A stretch of DNA of 14,588 nucleotides, taken from assembly GCA_903905685.1 (NCBI GenBank), contig CAIVHI010000453.1, positions 1-14,588 on the forward strand, in the 5' to 3' direction. The notes under the pieces were generated by a model. That model was not told the DNA's origin. It ran no database searches and was given only the letters and a program-made list of their open reading frames with translations. This DNA comes from an uncultured Bacteroidota bacterium (GTDB lineage: Bacteria; Bacteroidota; Bacteroidia; Chitinophagales; Chitinophagaceae). Shown here piece by piece: positions 13,809 through 14,588 of the stretch (its first letter is position 1; each line of letters starts with the position of its first letter). The position numbers and the translations under genes were made by a program.

Positions 13809-14588
13809 CTATACCCGCTTTTTGCTTAACGCATAAATATTTGTTACCAACGACATCAGGAAGAACATGGCTGTTAGTTGGTGACATTCTGCAAGTGTTT
13901 CATATATACCAAACCTATTGTGAACGATACTTGTGGAATAAATGACTGTTAAGATGCCAAGTGTGGCTTGCACGAGGATTAGGGCAAGGGGGTAAAATTT
14001 TGTTTTACAGATGACAAGGGATCGGTTGGTGTTTTTTCTCAATCGGTAGTACCAGAGCATGGTAAGTATTATAAGGAAGTAGGCGAGGTTGCGGTGAATG
14101 AACTGGACATTCAAGTCCAGAGCTCCGAGGTCGGAATCCTTAACTACTCCGTTAGTAGCCAGTGTATTAGGGAAGTAGACGCCATTGATGAGGGGCCAAG
14201 TTGGTGCCGCTGCTGCAGCTTTCAGGCCCGACATGAAGGCTCCATAAACGAGCTGGATGACGGTGATGGATAGGAGTGCAATCGTAAATCGAATGGCTGG
14301 TCGGTCTTGCGTTCTAGCTTGCTGGGGAATGAGGAGGCTGAGTGCAAACCAGAGAGTATAGCATGCCAAGCCCATAGCGGCTATAAAGTGAATTGCCAAT
14401 GCCATGTAGTGAACGTGTATATCGGTAGAGTTGAGGCCGGTGGCAACCATAAGCCAGCCAATAAGGCCCTGGAAGCCGCCCAATACCAACAGTACCAGGA
14501 ATGGACGCACCATGGATTTCGTTATTTGCTTTGTGTAGATGAAATAGCTGAAGCCGATGGCGAATACTACAAACAGCATTCGTGCCCA
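13809..14588 (-). CDS. ctaA: Heme A synthase (CtaA/COX15), 5' end outside the window
   Basis: This inner-membrane enzyme oxidises the C8 methyl group of heme O to a formyl group, making heme A for cytochrome c oxidase, so it implies aerobic respiration with an aa3-type oxidase. The visible 259 residues contain the last six or seven membrane helices. Family motifs are GLIGWLMVATGL, HVHYMALAIHF, YGAFMSGLKAAAAAPTWPLINGVYFP, VQFIHRNLAYFL and LAECHQLTAMFFL. The histidines in the last two and in the IHF segment are the expected heme ligands. The first in-frame ATG (14579) is not the start. The frame stays open to the window edge as W-A-R before it, fitting the family's 'HRxxAR/GR' segment, so the N-terminal helix and the first ligand histidine lie to the right. 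It is convergent with the gld cluster. Confidence 0.93.
   Translation of the reverse strand, partial: WARMLFVVFAIGFSYFIYTKQITKSMVRPFLVLLVLGGFQGLIGWLMVATGLNSTDIHVHYMALAIHFIAAMGLACYTLWFALSLLIPQQARTQDRPAIRFTIALLSITVIQLVYGAFMSGLKAAAAAPTWPLINGVYFPNTLATNGVVKDSDLGALDLNVQFIHRNLAYFLIILTMLWYYRLRKNTNRSLVICKTKFYPLALILVQATLGILTVIYSTSIVHNRFGIYETLAECHQLTAMFFLMSLVTNIYALSKKRV

Overview
The window reads as chromosomal DNA from a gliding-type or type IX secretion (T9SS) bacterium of the phylum Bacteroidota, probably near the Chitinophagales. The basis is a complete gldK-gldL-gldM-gldN cluster, which occurs only in that phylum, start regions that are A-rich and lack Shine-Dalgarno sites, and promoter-like boxes resembling the Bacteroidota TTG / TAnnTTTG type. 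No phage, transposon, CRISPR array, rRNA or tRNA was seen. No convincing previously undescribed multi-gene system was seen either.

Left part (1-3608), mostly minus strand. A MoxR/ChlI-like AAA+ ATPase (300-1820) is followed by 299 bases with a strong hairpin and no recognisable partner gene. Next come two small minus-strand genes. One (2177-2653) is an exported protein with a LytM/M23-like fold that has lost every metal ligand. The other (2714-3100) is an orphan protein with two pairs of cysteines. About 500 non-coding bases follow, holding nested alternative hairpins and one doubtful short ORF. This is the least explained part of the window.

Middle part (3609-8320), plus strand: an outer-membrane Omp85/BamA-superfamily beta-barrel, an MgtC/SapB-family inner-membrane protein, and a cytoplasmic thioredoxin-domain protein of the YyaL/SPATA20 (DUF255) family. 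They are colinear but separated by gaps of 61-76 bases. Nothing in the sequence shows a shared function.

Right part (8321-13338), plus strand: gldK (outer-membrane lipoprotein), gldL and gldM (inner-membrane proton-driven motor) and gldN (periplasmic ring partner of GldK). Together they form the trans-envelope core of T9SS. gldM and gldN overlap by one base, and a strong hairpin/T-tract terminator follows gldN. A possible small two-helix membrane protein comes next (13476-13745). The window ends inside a minus-strand gene for heme A synthase (CtaA/COX15), whose 5' end lies beyond base 14588.
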